This document shows, in pieces, positions 10,156 through 21,451 of a stretch of DNA of 64,000 nucleotides. Position 1 is the stretch's first letter. Each line of letters begins with the position of its first letter. The DNA comes from an uncultured Burkholderiales bacterium (GTDB lineage Bacteria; Pseudomonadota; Gammaproteobacteria; Burkholderiales; Burkholderiaceae_C), in contig CAIQHG010000034.1 in assembly GCA_903871545.1 (NCBI GenBank), positions 1 to 64,000 of the forward strand. Reading direction: 5' to 3'. The position numbers and the translations under genes were made by a program. The notes below the pieces were generated by a model, which saw only the letters and a program-made list of their open reading frames with translations, was not told where the DNA came from and ran no database searches.

Positions 10156-12258
10156 TTATTTGGCGCGGGAGGCAACAATTGCCTCAGCAACGTTACGTGG
10201 CGCTTCTGTGTAATGCTTGAACTCCATGGTGTAAGTGGCGCGCCCTTGTGACATTGAACGAAGGGTCGTTGAGTAACCGAACATTTCAGACAAAGGTACC
10301 TCGGCCTTGATAGCCTTACCGCCACCGACCATATCTTCCATGCCCTGTACCATTCCTCGCCTAGAAGACAAATCGCCCATCACATTACCCGCGTAATCCT
10401 CAGGAGTCTCTACCTCGACAGACATCATTGGCTCCAGGATGACAGGGGAGGCTTTCCTACAACCTTCTTTAAAGCCAAAGATACCGGCCATCTTAAACGC
10501 CATCTCTGATGAGTCAACATCGTGGTAAGAGCCGAAATGCAGAGTTACTTTGACGTCCACTACAGGATAGCCGGCCAATACGCCAGAGGTTAGTGCTTCG
10601 ATAACGCCCTTTTCAACTGCAGGAATGTATTCTCTAGGGACGACACCGCCTTTAATTGCGTCTACAAATTCGAAGCCTTTACCCGCTTCGTTCGGCTCAA
10701 TCTTGAAGACTACGTGTCCATACTGACCCTTACCACCAGACTGACGAACGAATTTGCCTTCAGCGTCTTCAATAGTCTTGCGAATTGTCTCGCGGTAGGC
10801 AACCTGTGGCTTGCCCACGTTGGCTTCGACACCAAATTCACGCTTCATACGGTCCACGATAATTTCAAGGTGCAACTCACCCATACCTGCGATGATGGTT
10901 TGTCCAGATTCCTCATCGGTTTTTACGCGGAATGAGGGATCCTCAGCAGCCAAGCGTTGAAGGGCTATACCCATTTTCTCTTGGTCTACTTTTGTTTTAG
11001 GCTCAACCGCCTGAGCGATCACGGGCTCTGGAAACACCATCCGCTCAAGAGTGATAATCGCGTCAGGTGTACACAATGTTTCACCCGTAGTCACATCCTT
11101 CAATCCCACACAAGCCGCAATGTCGCCGGCGCAAATGGCATCAATTTCTTGGCGGTTGTTAGCGTGCATTTGAACAATACGACCAATACGCTCTTTTTTG
11201 CCCTTTATTGGGTTGTAGACAGTGTCTCCTTTGGAAAGAATGCCTGAATACACTCGGACAAAAGTCAGCTGTCCAACAAACGGATCGGTCATTAATTTGA
11301 ATGCAAGAGCAGAAAACTTTTCTCCGTCATCTGCTTTTCTATGAACTTCTTTTTCCTCATCATCCAAGCCACCAACTGGCGGGATGTCAACAGGGGAGGG
11401 CATCAACTCAATGACAGCATCTAACATTCGCTGCACACCCTTGTTCTTGAAAGCGGTGCCGCAAAGCATGGGCTGGATCTCGCCAGCAATGGTACGAGTT
11501 CTAAGTCCTAGTCGAATTTCATCCTCAGACAAATCCCCTCCTTCCAAGTACTTATTCATCAACTCTTCTGAAGCTTCAGCAGCCGCTTCGACCATTTTTT
11601 CTCGCCACTCTTTTGAGCTTGCTGCCAGATCAGCAGGAATCTCTTGATACTCAAATTTCATTCCCTGAGAAGCTTCATCCCAGATGATCGCTTTCATTTT
11701 TAAAAGATCGACGACACCCGTAAAATTCTCTTCAGCTCCAATCGGAATAACAATTGGAATTGGATTGGCTTTTAAGCGTAGACGCATTTGGTCATAAACT
11801 TTAAAGAAGTTAGCACCTGTGCGGTCCATCTTATTCACGAAGGCCAAACGAGGAACACGGTACTTGTTGGCTTGACGCCAAACTGTTTCGGACTGGGGCT
11901 GTACACCACCCACAGCACAATAAACCATACAGGCACCATCTAAAACACGCATAGACCTCTCTACTTCAATCGTAAAGTCAACGTGCCCAGGGGTGTCAAT
12001 AATGTTAATTCGGTGCTCAGGAAAAGATAAATCCATTCCCTTCCAAAAGCAAGTGGTCGCTGCAGAAGTAATGGTGATTCCGCGCTCTTGCTCTTGCTCC
12101 ATCCAGTCCATCGTTGCAGCGCCGTCATGAACCTCACCAATCTTATGATTTACACCGGTGTAAAACAAAATGCGTTCAGTCGTAGTAGTTTTACCAGCAT
12201 CAATGTGCGCTGAAATTCCAATATTACGATAACGCTCGATAGGAGTATTGCGAGCCAT
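10156..12258 (-). CDS. fusA: Elongation factor G
   Basis: [35 protein letters not shown]. Confidence 0.98.
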   Translation of the reverse strand: MARNTPIERYRNIGISAHIDAGKTTTTERILFYTGVNHKIGEVHDGAATMDWMEQEQERGITITSAATTCFWKGMDLSFPEHRINIIDTPGHVDFTIEVERSMRVLDGACMVYCAVGGVQPQSETVWRQANKYRVPRLAFVNKMDRTGANFFKVYDQMRLRLKANPIPIVIPIGAEENFTGVVDLLKMKAIIWDEASQGMKFEYQEIPADLAASSKEWREKMVEAAAEASEELMNKYLEGGDLSEDEIRLGLRTRTIAGEIQPMLCGTAFKNKGVQRMLDAVIELMPSPVDIPPVGGLDDEEKEVHRKADDGEKFSALAFKLMTDPFVGQLTFVRVYSGILSKGDTVYNPIKGKKERIGRIVQMHANNRQEIDAICAGDIAACVGLKDVTTGETLCTPDAIITLERMVFPEPVIAQAVEPKTKVDQEKMGIALQRLAAEDPSFRVKTDEESGQTIIAGMGELHLEIIVDRMKREFGVEANVGKPQVAYRETIRKTIEDAEGKFVRQSGGKGQYGHVVFKIEPNEAGKGFEFVDAIKGGVVPREYIPAVEKGVIEALTSGVLAGYPVVDVKVTLHFGSYHDVDSSEMAFKMAGIFGFKEGCRKASPVILEPMMSVEVETPEDYAGNVMGDLSSRRGMVQGMEDMVGGGKAIKAEVPLSEMFGYSTTLRSMSQGRATYTMEFKHYTEAPRNVAEAIVASRAK

Positions 12259-12346
12259 GAATTTACCTTTTTTAAATCAATGTTTTCGCCATGGCCTGAT
12301 CATGTCGAAAATCGAACCAGCAGGCCTAAACGAAGGTTAGGGGGAA

Positions 12347-12817
12347 TTAGAAACGGAAATGCGAGAAAGCCTTATTAGCCTCTGCCATGCGGTGAACTTC
12401 GTCACGCTTTTTCATAGCACCACCACGACCCTCTGAGGCCTCTAGCAATTCATTAGCCAAGCGCAGTGCCATTGACTTTTCGCCGCGCTTGCGTGCAGCC
12501 TCCTTAATCCACCTCATGGACAATGCCAAACGACGGACTGGGCGCACCTCAACTGGAACTTGGTAGTTTGCTCCACCAACTCGGCGAGATTTAACTTCAA
12601 CCATTGGTTTAACATTGTTAATAGCCAACCCAAAAAGCTCCAAGGGATCTTTGTTGGCTTTTTTCTCAATTTGCTGCAATGCGCCGTAAATAATACGCTC
12701 TGCAACAGCTTTTTTACCGCTCTCCATGATGACGTTCATGAATTTTGAAAGCTCTACATTTCCAAATTTTGGATCCGGCAGAATTTCACGTTTAGGGACT
12801 TCGCGACGACGTGGCAT
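12347..12817 (-). CDS. rpsG: 30S ribosomal protein S7
   Basis: [26 protein letters not shown]. Confidence 0.98.
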   Translation of the reverse strand: MPRRREVPKREILPDPKFGNVELSKFMNVIMESGKKAVAERIIYGALQQIEKKANKDPLELFGLAINNVKPMVEVKSRRVGGANYQVPVEVRPVRRLALSMRWIKEAARKRGEKSMALRLANELLEASEGRGGAMKKRDEVHRMAEANKAFSHFRF

Positions 12818-12847
12818 AACAATAACCTCTTATAAAAATTTCAGTTA

Positions 12848-12924
12848 GCGATTAATTTATCGCCTCGGTAGCCAAACAAGCTACCACTTACTATCCCCAG
12901 TAGTCATGGTGTCTTTTTAGACAC
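12848..12924 (-). promoter_or_regulatory. Structured rpsL-rpsG intercistronic region (three consecutive hairpins)
   Basis: GCGAT/ATCGC (12848-12863), GGTAGC/GCTACC (12867-12885), GTGTC/GACAC (12909-12924). Confidence 0.45.
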
Positions 12925-12996
12925 GCACTTTAAGGAGACTCATATTCAGACATTGCTGCCAACCGTTTAGAGTAGAACAGCAACACCTAAAATTGT

Positions 12997-13374
12997 TTAC
13001 GCCTTTTTAGGACGCTTTGCTCCGTACTTGGAACGAGATTGCTTACGGTCTTTTACGCCCTGCAAATCAAGGGATCCGCGCACAATGTGGTACCTAACAC
13101 CAGGCAAATCTTTCACGCGTCCACCACGAACCAAAACCACTGAGTGCTCTTGTAGATTGTGACCTTCGCCACCAATGTATGAAATTACTTCAAATCCATT
13201 GGTTAAACGCACTTTGGCAACTTTGCGAAGCGCAGAGTTTGGTTTCTTAGGAGTTGTGGTGTACACGCGTGTACAGACTCCGCGCCTTTGTGGTGAGTTT
13301 TGCATAGCTGGACTTTTGGACTTGATCTTCTCGACCGTTCGTCCTTGTCTCACTAGTTGACTAATGGTTGGCAT
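12997..13374 (-). CDS. rpsL: 30S ribosomal protein S12
   Basis: [57 protein letters not shown]. Confidence 0.98.
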   Translation of the reverse strand: MPTISQLVRQGRTVEKIKSKSPAMQNSPQRRGVCTRVYTTTPKKPNSALRKVAKVRLTNGFEVISYIGGEGHNLQEHSVVLVRGGRVKDLPGVRYHIVRGSLDLQGVKDRKQSRSKYGAKRPKKA

Positions 13375-13438
13375 TTAACGTCCCTCAACGTTGTTATCGT
13401 AAATCTTAATCTCTCGGGGAATTTCCGAAAAGCCTTCT

Positions 13439-13465
13439 AGTATAACAGTTTTAAATAAACTTCAA
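13439..13465 (-). promoter_or_regulatory. Putative promoter of the rpsL (str) operon
   Basis: Minus strand TTGAAG ... TG-T-TATACT extended -10, about 65 nt upstream of rpsL. Confidence 0.45.
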
Positions 13466-13596
13466 ACCCTAATTGCTAGATAAATCAGCCGTTTAGTGCA
13501 TTAAGGCACCAAAAAGGATCAGAAGAAATACAAACACTGGCTATTTGTACATGACACGCAGGATTCTTATCATTTACGAATCATAAAGCGACACAC

Positions 13597-14787
13597 TCAC
13601 TTAATCCACAAGCGAATGGCATCCCACGTTCTACCCATAAAACCAGCTTGTTCGACCGCTTGCAGACTTAAGAGCGGCAACTCCAACAATGTGGCCCCGT
13701 CCAATTTAACCAACAACTTGGCCACCGGTTGGCCTAGAGCAATAGGGGCCATTAATGGATCAACCCGTGAAACTTCTGTTGTAGTTTTACTGGCCTGGCC
13801 ACTTGGTACAGCAACAACAATAGGTTCGTTGCGTCCCAATTTGACCGTGGCATCTTTACCTTGCCAAACTCGAGGGGCTTGAACAACCTGCCCAGCCTCA
13901 TAAAGCTTTACGCCGTCAAACGCGGTATAGCCCCAATTTATGAGTTTTTGCGCCTCATTGGCTCTTGACACGTCGCTGGAGGCCCCCAAGATAATCGCAA
14001 GCAATCTTCGACCCGCTAAGTTAGGGAAGTCTCTCTTAGCTGTAGCGATCATGCAGTAGCCGGCCGCCTCGGTGTGCCCAGTCTTTAGTCCATCAACGGA
14101 GGGGTCTCTGAACAGCAAAAGATTTCGGTTATTTTCGTTTGAAACTGGGGTGCCCGGATATCTGTACTTTTTAATTGCGTAATAGCCTACATACTGTGGG
14201 AAATCTTGCATCAGACGGGTTGCCAAAACCGATAGATCTTTGGCTGTTGTTATATGGCCTTGCTCGGGTAAGCCTTCAGGGTTTTTAAAGGTAGTGTTTT
14301 TCATACCAAGCAGTTTTGCCTGTTCGTTCATCATTTGAACAAAATGCTCCTCATTGCCTCCTACTCCCTCTGCCAAAGCAATAGTGGCGTCGTTGCCAGA
14401 CTGGACAATCATGCCTTTGATTAAATCTTCCACGGGGACTTGCATTTTGGGATCAATAAACATTCTTGATCCCTCTACCTTCCAAGCATGAACACTAACA
14501 GGGAAAGTTTGATTAAGAGCGATTTTTTTCAATCTCAGCGCATCGAATACCAAATAGGCAGACATCAACTTTGTTAATGACGCAGGCTCAACTGGTTCAT
14601 CGGCCCCTTTCTCTGCCAATATCTGGTGGGCATTTACGTCCAACAACAAGTACGCTTTTGCAGCTATTTCTGGGGCCTGGAAAAGCTCAGCCCAAGCAAA
14701 ATTTACAAAAAAAATAAGCAAAAAAAATGCGCAAACTGCATCTCTTGCATGTCTTCTAAAACTAAAAAGTCGTAAGTGTTTCATCAA
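13597..14787 (-). CDS. D-alanyl-D-alanine carboxypeptidase (PBP5/6 family)
   Basis: EPASLTKLMSAYLVF (SxxK), SGNDATIALAE, DGLKTGHTEAAGYC. Confidence 0.95.
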   Translation of the reverse strand: MMKHLRLFSFRRHARDAVCAFFLLIFFVNFAWAELFQAPEIAAKAYLLLDVNAHQILAEKGADEPVEPASLTKLMSAYLVFDALRLKKIALNQTFPVSVHAWKVEGSRMFIDPKMQVPVEDLIKGMIVQSGNDATIALAEGVGGNEEHFVQMMNEQAKLLGMKNTTFKNPEGLPEQGHITTAKDLSVLATRLMQDFPQYVGYYAIKKYRYPGTPVSNENNRNLLLFRDPSVDGLKTGHTEAAGYCMIATAKRDFPNLAGRRLLAIILGASSDVSRANEAQKLINWGYTAFDGVKLYEAGQVVQAPRVWQGKDATVKLGRNEPIVVAVPSGQASKTTTEVSRVDPLMAPIALGQPVAKLLVKLDGATLLELPLLSLQAVEQAGFMGRTWDAIRLWIK

Positions 14788-14804
14788 AATAATCTTTTAT
14801 TAGT

Positions 14805-15482
14805 CTAATTTTGTATTTGGGCGGTCAAGTGTCTGATCACCAAAGACTTTAATAGAGGGAGCTGACCGTGAAAAAAATGGCCTACAGCCGGAATTACTGT
14901 AACGGGCAATACCTGCGGCTCAGCCCATTGCATAACTGAGCTCAAAGGAACAGTATCATCTTGTTCGCCGTGGATCACAAGCGTATGATTTTGCAACTCG
15001 GCAGGAATAGGGCGCACATCAAACCGCGTAGTCGCAGTTCCAACCAAAATAATTTTTCTCAATTCCCCCAACTCCTCGCCAGCTTTTGAGCGACCTTGGG
15101 CGTGCAGCTTCTCTACAGCGTGAGAGGCCACAAAGGCCCCAAATGAAAAACCTGCTATTGAAATGGGTCCTTTAGGAGCTATTTGATTGATGATTGACAA
15201 GAGATCTGCTGCCTCACCAACACCGCCGTCATGCACGCCCTCACTACCGCCTACACCGCGAAAATTAAAACGCAATACCCTCCATCCACAACCCACATAA
15301 GCTCGGGCCAAGGTTTGTACAACCTTGTTGTCCATCGTCCCACCAAATAAAGGGTGCGGATGGCATATGAAAGCCCAACCAGAATGTTGCTGGCTTAATA
15401 GCTGTGGATCTGGATAGTCCACTAAGCAGGCTAAAGCTCCAGCTTGGCCCTGTAGGATCATCGACTCACTTAATTTATTCAC
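14805..15482 (-). CDS. Alpha/beta hydrolase
   Basis: FICHPHPLFGGTMDNKVVQTLAR and GFSFGAFVA nucleophile elbow. Confidence 0.88.
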   Translation of the reverse strand: MNKLSESMILQGQAGALACLVDYPDPQLLSQQHSGWAFICHPHPLFGGTMDNKVVQTLARAYVGCGWRVLRFNFRGVGGSEGVHDGGVGEAADLLSIINQIAPKGPISIAGFSFGAFVASHAVEKLHAQGRSKAGEELGELRKIILVGTATTRFDVRPIPAELQNHTLVIHGEQDDTVPLSSVMQWAEPQVLPVTVIPAVGHFFHGQLPLLKSLVIRHLTAQIQN

Positions 15483-15485
15483 AGC

Positions 15486-15833
15486 TCAGCGTCCTACGTC
15501 AGGCGCGATCAACAATCGTTCAACAACTTTATTGTTTATTAAATGAGACTCAACTATTTCGTCAATGTCTGCGTTGTCTACGAAGGTGTACCAAATTCCC
15601 TCTGGGTACACAACTAGCACCGGACCGCCCGCGCACCGATCCAAGCACCCGGCTTTATTGATTCGAACGGATCCTGGGCCGTTTAAATTTAGATTTTTAA
15701 CGGTTTTCTTGCAGTAATCAAAAGCTTCTTGAGCCTTGTGCTGCGCGCAGCATGCCTCATTACCTGGGCGTTCATTCAAACAAAAAAATACGTGATGTTT
15801 GTAGTACGTTGAAGTAGTGGTTGTATTAGTCAT
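15486..15833 (-). CDS. (2Fe-2S) ferredoxin-like protein
   Basis: KHHVFFCLNERPGNEACC...INKAGCLDRCAGGPVLVVYPEGIWY. Confidence 0.9.
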   Translation of the reverse strand: MTNTTTTSTYYKHHVFFCLNERPGNEACCAQHKAQEAFDYCKKTVKNLNLNGPGSVRINKAGCLDRCAGGPVLVVYPEGIWYTFVDNADIDEIVESHLINNKVVERLLIAPDVGR

Positions 15834-15842
15834 CTATTTATT

Positions 15843-17021
15843 TTAAATCTGTTTACGTTTCAAGCCGTGGATGACCTTATAAAATATTAACGACAATACT
15901 GCAAAGGGCCACACCCACCCCAGCCACTGAGCCAATCCATTAAAACGTATGAATTTACCTTGCTCCCAGTTTTTAAGGGTCTGCGCCAAATAAACATCCA
16001 GCCCGCGTTGATTGATTAAAAACAATTGCACGGTTATGATAATGATTAAAAAAACGTCGTAACTGCTAGTATCAAGCCTCAAACTTACAAGGGACAAAAA
16101 CACGCCTAAAATTAACCCCGCATACACCAATGGGGTGAGCCAAGACCAGGCGTGAGTAGGTCCAAAGCTTAAAGCGGTGGACAAGCCTGTTAACAAAATT
16201 GCAGTTATAAAAACTAACCCCAAGAAAACCAACCTTTGCCAGGCTTTTTGAATCACCGCAGCGCCTAGTAAAAAAGGCGTCAACAGGCCAAGAGCTACAC
16301 AAACCAATTCCACGCTTGGCGCTAATGGCTGGGTCTGATAATTAAAAGCTGGTAGCCAATCTAAAAAGGGGGTTTTGTCTAAGAGTTCTTTTAACGCAAA
16401 ATAAACTCTTGCATGAATTTGCCCTAACCCCAGGGGCACCTCACTTGGGAACAAAAGTGAAAAGGGCCAAAGCGCAATTAGCACTAAACTGGCGTTCACT
16501 CCTTTAGTGGACGCACTTAGCCAGCGGCTTCTAAACAGACTCCACCTTTCCAAAAACCCAGCGCGCTCTAGAGCGAAAGACAAAGTAGAACCCATCATTG
16601 CACCAATACTATTAAACAATAGGTCAGCCAATGAGGGCACACGAGCAGGCAAGTAGCTTTGAATGCTCTCCATAAAAAGTGAAAGCAAAGTGGCAATTCC
16701 AACGCCATTTATCCAAGCAACGCTGCGTCTATCTGTTCTTACAAAACCAAGCGTTAAAAAAAATCCTAAGGGCGCGTACCCCAAAATATTAGAAACAACA
16801 TCAAATCCAGTCCAGTAATGGGGCCAGCCTGCCAAAAAAAAATCCCATGGATTCAAGTCTTGGTTGCGCCAATCTTGGAAGGGGTACAAACTTGCATAAA
16901 TTATTAATAAAACATAGACGATACTAAGGGACCAAGCCGAAGTGGGCTCGTCAATCTTTCTCAAATGACTGACTCGCTTTATAGTCATGCCGTCACGCTT
17001 TTGTCTAAAAGGGTTTAACAA
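15843..17021 (-). CDS. VanZ-like family membrane protein
   Basis: DVVSNILGYAPLGFFLTLG and SYLPARVPSLADLLFNSIGAMMG VanZ-like motifs; multi-TM. Confidence 0.8.
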   Translation of the reverse strand: MLNPFRQKRDGMTIKRVSHLRKIDEPTSAWSLSIVYVLLIIYASLYPFQDWRNQDLNPWDFFLAGWPHYWTGFDVVSNILGYAPLGFFLTLGFVRTDRRSVAWINGVGIATLLSLFMESIQSYLPARVPSLADLLFNSIGAMMGSTLSFALERAGFLERWSLFRSRWLSASTKGVNASLVLIALWPFSLLFPSEVPLGLGQIHARVYFALKELLDKTPFLDWLPAFNYQTQPLAPSVELVCVALGLLTPFLLGAAVIQKAWQRLVFLGLVFITAILLTGLSTALSFGPTHAWSWLTPLVYAGLILGVFLSLVSLRLDTSSYDVFLIIIITVQLFLINQRGLDVYLAQTLKNWEQGKFIRFNGLAQWLGWVWPFAVLSLIFYKVIHGLKRKQI

Positions 17022-17451
17022 CGACTAAGATAACTGTGGCAGTGAGAAAAACCACTGGTATCTCATTGAACCATCTGTACCAAATATGGGAGCGTTCATC
17101 AGTTCTTGTCTGAAATTGGCCTAGGTGTCTGGCGCACCAAAAATGATACAACACGGTGCAAAAAACTACAGTTAGTTTGGCATGCAGCCAACCGATATGA
17201 ACATTTGCGCTTTGAGGCGAAAAGAGATCTTCTTGCCAAACCAAAAGGAAACCTAGACTTAATGCGGGGACCATTAAGATCGTAGTAAATCTATAAAGCT
17301 TTCTGGCCATCAACAGCAATCGCTCATGCTCAGCAACTGATTCTTTTGGAACCATGGCTAAATTAACAAAAATCCGCGGCAGATAAAAAAGCCCAGCAAA
17401 CCAACTAGTAACAAAAATAATGTGTAATGATTTAATCCAAAGGATTTGCAT
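17005..17451 (-). CDS. hemJ: HemJ/CopD-like membrane protein (putative protoporphyrinogen oxidase)
   Basis: LWIKSLHIIFVTSWFAGLFYLPRIFV. Confidence 0.8.
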   Translation of the reverse strand: MQILWIKSLHIIFVTSWFAGLFYLPRIFVNLAMVPKESVAEHERLLLMARKLYRFTTILMVPALSLGFLLVWQEDLFSPQSANVHIGWLHAKLTVVFCTVLYHFWCARHLGQFQTRTDERSHIWYRWFNEIPVVFLTATVILVVVKPF

Positions 17452-17522
17452 AATGTGATCTTAGTGACAGCTCTTGCCAAACATTGCTCTTGACTAACCA
17501 TACTCTTGTCAATTTACTTCAA

Positions 17523-17555
17523 CTCTTTAAACCACGAGTTATTTGGTTTAAAGAG
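17523..17555. repeat. 11-bp perfect inverted repeat
   Basis: CTCTTTAAACC-acgagttattt-GGTTTAAAGAG. Confidence 0.8.
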
Positions 17556-17578
17556 GACCACGCAAGGTCTTAAAAAAT

Positions 17579-18268
17579 TTAAGAAAAACTATGTATCAAG
17601 AATGCTAACGTTCGCTCCAAAGCTTCATCTGCTGCTTTCGCATTATGTGAACCCCTTTGATCGCAATTAAATCCATGGTCAGCCGCGTAAACGTGAACTT
17701 TCACTTCGGGTTGCTTTTTCTCGAAAGCCCTTACCGACTCCATAGAAATGTGTTGATCTTGTTCGCCAAAATGCGCCATGACCGGACATCTAGGCCGGCG
17801 AGATGACTCCTCCTCTGAGGTCATGCCTCCGCCGTAATAAGGAATAGCAGCGCTTAACCCCCTCACCAAGTCAGCGCTTCTCCAAGTCAAAAGCCCCCCC
17901 CAGCAATAACCCACCATTGCAACCTTACCTTTTGAGTTTAGACCGGCGTAGTCCACAGCAGCCTGTAGGTCTGTAATCACACCAGGGGCGGGGAGTGCCT
18001 CTACTCTGGCCTTAAGCTCGATACCCTTTTTCATGTCATCGCCCGTGTATCCAAGCTCGACCCCCTTTTCAACCCTATCAAACGTGGCAGGCGCTATGGC
18101 TAAAAAGCCTGCGAGCGCGTAGCTCTCTGCTACGGCTCGGATATGAGAGTTCACCCCAAAAATTTCTTGAACCACTACAACTGCCCCTCGAACCGAAACC
18201 TTAGGTAGCGCCAAATAAGCTGAAGACATGAATCCATCAGCAGCTTTTAATTGAATAGACTGTCCCAT
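17579..18268 (-). CDS. Dienelactone hydrolase family protein
   Basis: VVVVQEIFGVNSHIRAVAESYA and VGYCWGG, YYGGG, FGEQD. Confidence 0.93.
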   Translation of the reverse strand: MGQSIQLKAADGFMSSAYLALPKVSVRGAVVVVQEIFGVNSHIRAVAESYALAGFLAIAPATFDRVEKGVELGYTGDDMKKGIELKARVEALPAPGVITDLQAAVDYAGLNSKGKVAMVGYCWGGLLTWRSADLVRGLSAAIPYYGGGMTSEEESSRRPRCPVMAHFGEQDQHISMESVRAFEKKQPEVKVHVYAADHGFNCDQRGSHNAKAADEALERTLAFLIHSFS

Positions 18269-18270
18269 GA

Positions 18271-18906
18271 TTAAATTGTCCCTTTATCAATTTTGTTTAA
18301 TATCCCGTCCGCCAAGCTCATATCCAAGAAATCGAGCCTATCTTGACCCCAAAAAATCTCGCCTCTCAACACATAACTAGGAGATCCGAATACACCCAGC
18401 TCGATAGCTTCATTGGTATTTTGATCGTACTCCTCTTGAACCCATTCATGACAGGTAAGTTCTTTAATATTATCATGCACTCCTAGCTTTAGCAAAAGGG
18501 TCCCAAGTTGTTGGGGATCGGCAATATTTTGTTCCTCCGCCCACACACTAGTGAGTATTGTCTCGAGCAGTTGCATTGCTACATTTGGCCCCTCTTTGGC
18601 TTGAATAGCAATAATTAATTTAGCCGCCAGGTCTGCGTCAACGGGAAAAAACTTTGGCTTTATGTTCAACGGTATTTTTAGATGTTGGCTGAACCGTTTC
18701 AACTCCAAAAGACGGTAGGCCTGCCTTTGCGCCGATCTTTGTCCAACGGGTAAACCCCCGGTCGCTGGGAAGATTTTTCCACCCAAGTCCACAGGAACCA
18801 AGCGAACTTGTGCGCCCCTATCATTTAGAATCCGAGAAAAGCGCCTGTGTCCTAAATAAGTCCAGGGGCTTGCCGGGGCAAGGTAATAGTCGATAGTTAC
18901 AGACAT
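18271..18906 (-). CDS. 2-hydroxychromene-2-carboxylate isomerase/DsbA-family protein
   Basis: IDYYLAPASPWTYLGHRRF and GVFGSPSYVLRGEIFWGQDRLDFLD. Confidence 0.9.
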   Translation of the reverse strand: MSVTIDYYLAPASPWTYLGHRRFSRILNDRGAQVRLVPVDLGGKIFPATGGLPVGQRSAQRQAYRLLELKRFSQHLKIPLNIKPKFFPVDADLAAKLIIAIQAKEGPNVAMQLLETILTSVWAEEQNIADPQQLGTLLLKLGVHDNIKELTCHEWVQEEYDQNTNEAIELGVFGSPSYVLRGEIFWGQDRLDFLDMSLADGILNKIDKGTI

Positions 18907-19094
18907 GTTTTTTTATGTATTCACCAGGTTTTTAAAGTTGCTTTTCAAAAATTAACTTAGTTAAAAAAGTGATTCCACTTAATCTTATATGAATACGGGG
19001 CTAAACTCAAATTGAAAGTTAACAACAAATTCTCCCACCCTCCTTTTTTTGACGCCCATCTCATTTAACACCCCTATTGCTCACTGTATAACCT

Positions 19095-19859
19095 ATGAAT
19101 CCAAAGAAAAACTTTAAAAAAGTCGTATTAATAACAGGTGCAAGCCGTGGAATAGGAGCCGCAACAGCTAAGCTTTGCGCAAAAGCGGGTTGGGATATTG
19201 TTGTCAATTACACCCAAAACCAAGAAGCTGCTAACAGTTTATGTGCAGAACTCAAAGATTTGGGAGCCGCGACTCTTTGCGTGCAAGCCGATGTCGGAGA
19301 TGAGTCCCAAATTCTCAAAATGTTTTCGCAAATCGATTCACACTTTGGAGCATTACACGGCTTGGTTAATAACGCTGGCATCGTTGACATGACCAGCCAC
19401 GTAGTTGACATGAGTTGGAGTCGCTTAGAGCGAATGATGCGCATTAACATTTTAGGGTCCATTGTTTGCGCAAGGGAGGCCATCAAACGAATGAGCACCG
19501 ATCACAAAGGCTCGGGGGGGAGTATCGTAAACCTCTCAAGCGTTGCAGCACGAGTCGGCGCACCCAGCCAATACGTTGATTACGCCGCCAGTAAAGGCGC
19601 CATTGACTCCTTTACTTTCGGTCTTGCAAAAGAGCTTGCAACTCAAGGTATCAGAGTCAACGCGGTGAGGCCAGGCATTATTGATACAGATATTCATGCA
19701 AGCGGTGGACTCCCTAATAGAGCTAAAGACTTGGCTCCAATGGTCCCTATGCAGCGCGCAGGAACAGCCCAGGAAGTCGGTGAGGCCATTTTATGGTTGC
19801 TCAGTGATGAGTCCTCTTACACCACCGCTAGTGTGCTTGATGTGACCGGCGGTCGGTGA
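19095..19859 (+). CDS. SDR family oxidoreductase
   Basis: [42 protein letters not shown]. Confidence 0.93.
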   Translation: MNPKKNFKKVVLITGASRGIGAATAKLCAKAGWDIVVNYTQNQEAANSLCAELKDLGAATLCVQADVGDESQILKMFSQIDSHFGALHGLVNNAGIVDMTSHVVDMSWSRLERMMRINILGSIVCAREAIKRMSTDHKGSGGSIVNLSSVAARVGAPSQYVDYAASKGAIDSFTFGLAKELATQGIRVNAVRPGIIDTDIHASGGLPNRAKDLAPMVPMQRAGTAQEVGEAILWLLSDESSYTTASVLDVTGGR

Positions 19860-19890
19860 ATCTTTAATAAACTATCTTAAATCTTTAACA

Positions 19891-21399
19891 ATGTCTAACC
19901 TTATCTCCCACCATATCAACGCCCTGCCATTTGTTGGCAAAGGCCCTAGAGAACAAGATATTTTTAATCCCGCAACTGGCAAAGTAGCTGCCAAAGTAAA
20001 ACTAGCAAGCAGGGAAGATGTTGCCGTCGCGGTTGAGGCGGCGCAAGCTGCTTTTCCAAAATGGGCTGATTTGCCGCCACTTAGGCGTGCAAGGATCATG
20101 TTTAAGTTTTTAGAGCTTTTGAATAGTCGTCGTGATGAATTAGCTCACTTAATTACGGCCGAACACGGCAAAGTTTTTACGGACGCGCAAGGGGAAGTAA
20201 CAAGGGGCATTGAGATTGTGGAGTTTGCCTGCGGCATACCGCAGCTTTTAAAAACAGACTTTACCGATCAAGTTTCAACTGGCATAGACAACTGGGTTCT
20301 TCGCCAACCACTCGGTGTAGTTGCCGGCATCACGCCCTTTAACTTTCCTGTCATGGTGCCAATGTGGATGTTTCCCGTTGCCCTTGCATGTGGTAACACG
20401 TTCATCTTAAAGCCGAGTCCAACCGATCCGTCCCCCTCTATTTTCATGGCTGAGTTGCTTTATCAAGCCGGCTTACCTAAGGGGGTTTTCAACGTCCTCC
20501 AAGGTGACAAAGAGTGCGTGGATGCTTTAATTGATCATCCAGACGTCAAGGCGGTTAGTTTTGTGGGCTCTACTCCGATTGCCAATTATATTTACGAGTC
20601 AGGGGCCAGAAATGGCAAACGGGTGCAGGCCCTAGGAGGCGCCAAAAATCATATGGTCATCATGCCTGATGCTGACTTAGAGCAAGCTGTTGATGCGTTA
20701 ATAGGCGCAGCCTACGGCTCAGCAGGCGAGCGTTGCATGGCCATTAGTGTGGCTGTCTTGGTGGGTGATGTAGCCGAGAAAATTATGCCCAAACTAGTTG
20801 AACGCGCAAAAACGCTAAAGATAGTTAACGGTATTAATTTAGAAGCAGAAATGGGTCCAATTGTGACCCGAACCGCTAAGGAAAAAATTGTAGGCTACAT
20901 CAACAAAGGTGTATCCGAAGGAGCTCAGCTCTTGGTTGACGGTAGAAACTTTAATGCCGCCTCAACTGGTCAGGGGTGTGAGAACGGGTTTTGGTTAGGC
21001 GGCACTTTGTTTGACCACGTTACCCCGAGTATGACAATTTACAAGGAAGAGATATTTGGTCCCGTGTTGTCTTGCGTTCGGGTTAATGATTTCGCCGCCG
21101 CTGTAGATCTCATCAATGCGCACGAATTTGGTAACGGCGTTTCGTGCTTCACTAGAGACGGACACGTTGCTCGAGAATTTGGAAGACGCATCCAAGTCGG
21201 AATGGTGGGCATCAATGTGCCAATTCCAGTACCCATGGCCTGGCATGGATTTGGAGGTTGGAAGCGCAGTCTTTTCGGAGACATGCACGCCTACGGCGAG
21301 GAAGGTGTGCGGTTTTATACAAAACAAAAAAGCATCATGCAACGTTGGCCCGAAAGCACGCCAAAGGGTGCTGAGTTTGCAATGCCAACAAGCAAATGA
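19891..21399 (+). CDS. mmsA: CoA-acylating methylmalonate-semialdehyde dehydrogenase
   Basis: [57 protein letters not shown]. Confidence 0.94.
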   Translation: MSNLISHHINALPFVGKGPREQDIFNPATGKVAAKVKLASREDVAVAVEAAQAAFPKWADLPPLRRARIMFKFLELLNSRRDELAHLITAEHGKVFTDAQGEVTRGIEIVEFACGIPQLLKTDFTDQVSTGIDNWVLRQPLGVVAGITPFNFPVMVPMWMFPVALACGNTFILKPSPTDPSPSIFMAELLYQAGLPKGVFNVLQGDKECVDALIDHPDVKAVSFVGSTPIANYIYESGARNGKRVQALGGAKNHMVIMPDADLEQAVDALIGAAYGSAGERCMAISVAVLVGDVAEKIMPKLVERAKTLKIVNGINLEAEMGPIVTRTAKEKIVGYINKGVSEGAQLLVDGRNFNAASTGQGCENGFWLGGTLFDHVTPSMTIYKEEIFGPVLSCVRVNDFAAAVDLINAHEFGNGVSCFTRDGHVAREFGRRIQVGMVGINVPIPVPMAWHGFGGWKRSLFGDMHAYGEEGVRFYTKQKSIMQRWPESTPKGAEFAMPTSK

Positions 21400-21417
21400 A
21401 GGGGGATCGATTCCCTT

Positions 21418-21437
21418 TAAATATTTGTAAATATTTA
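21418..21437. repeat. 20-bp AT palindrome (9-2-9)
   Basis: TAAATATTT-gt-AAATATTTA. Confidence 0.8.
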
Positions 21438-21451
21438 GAATCTTTATTATT

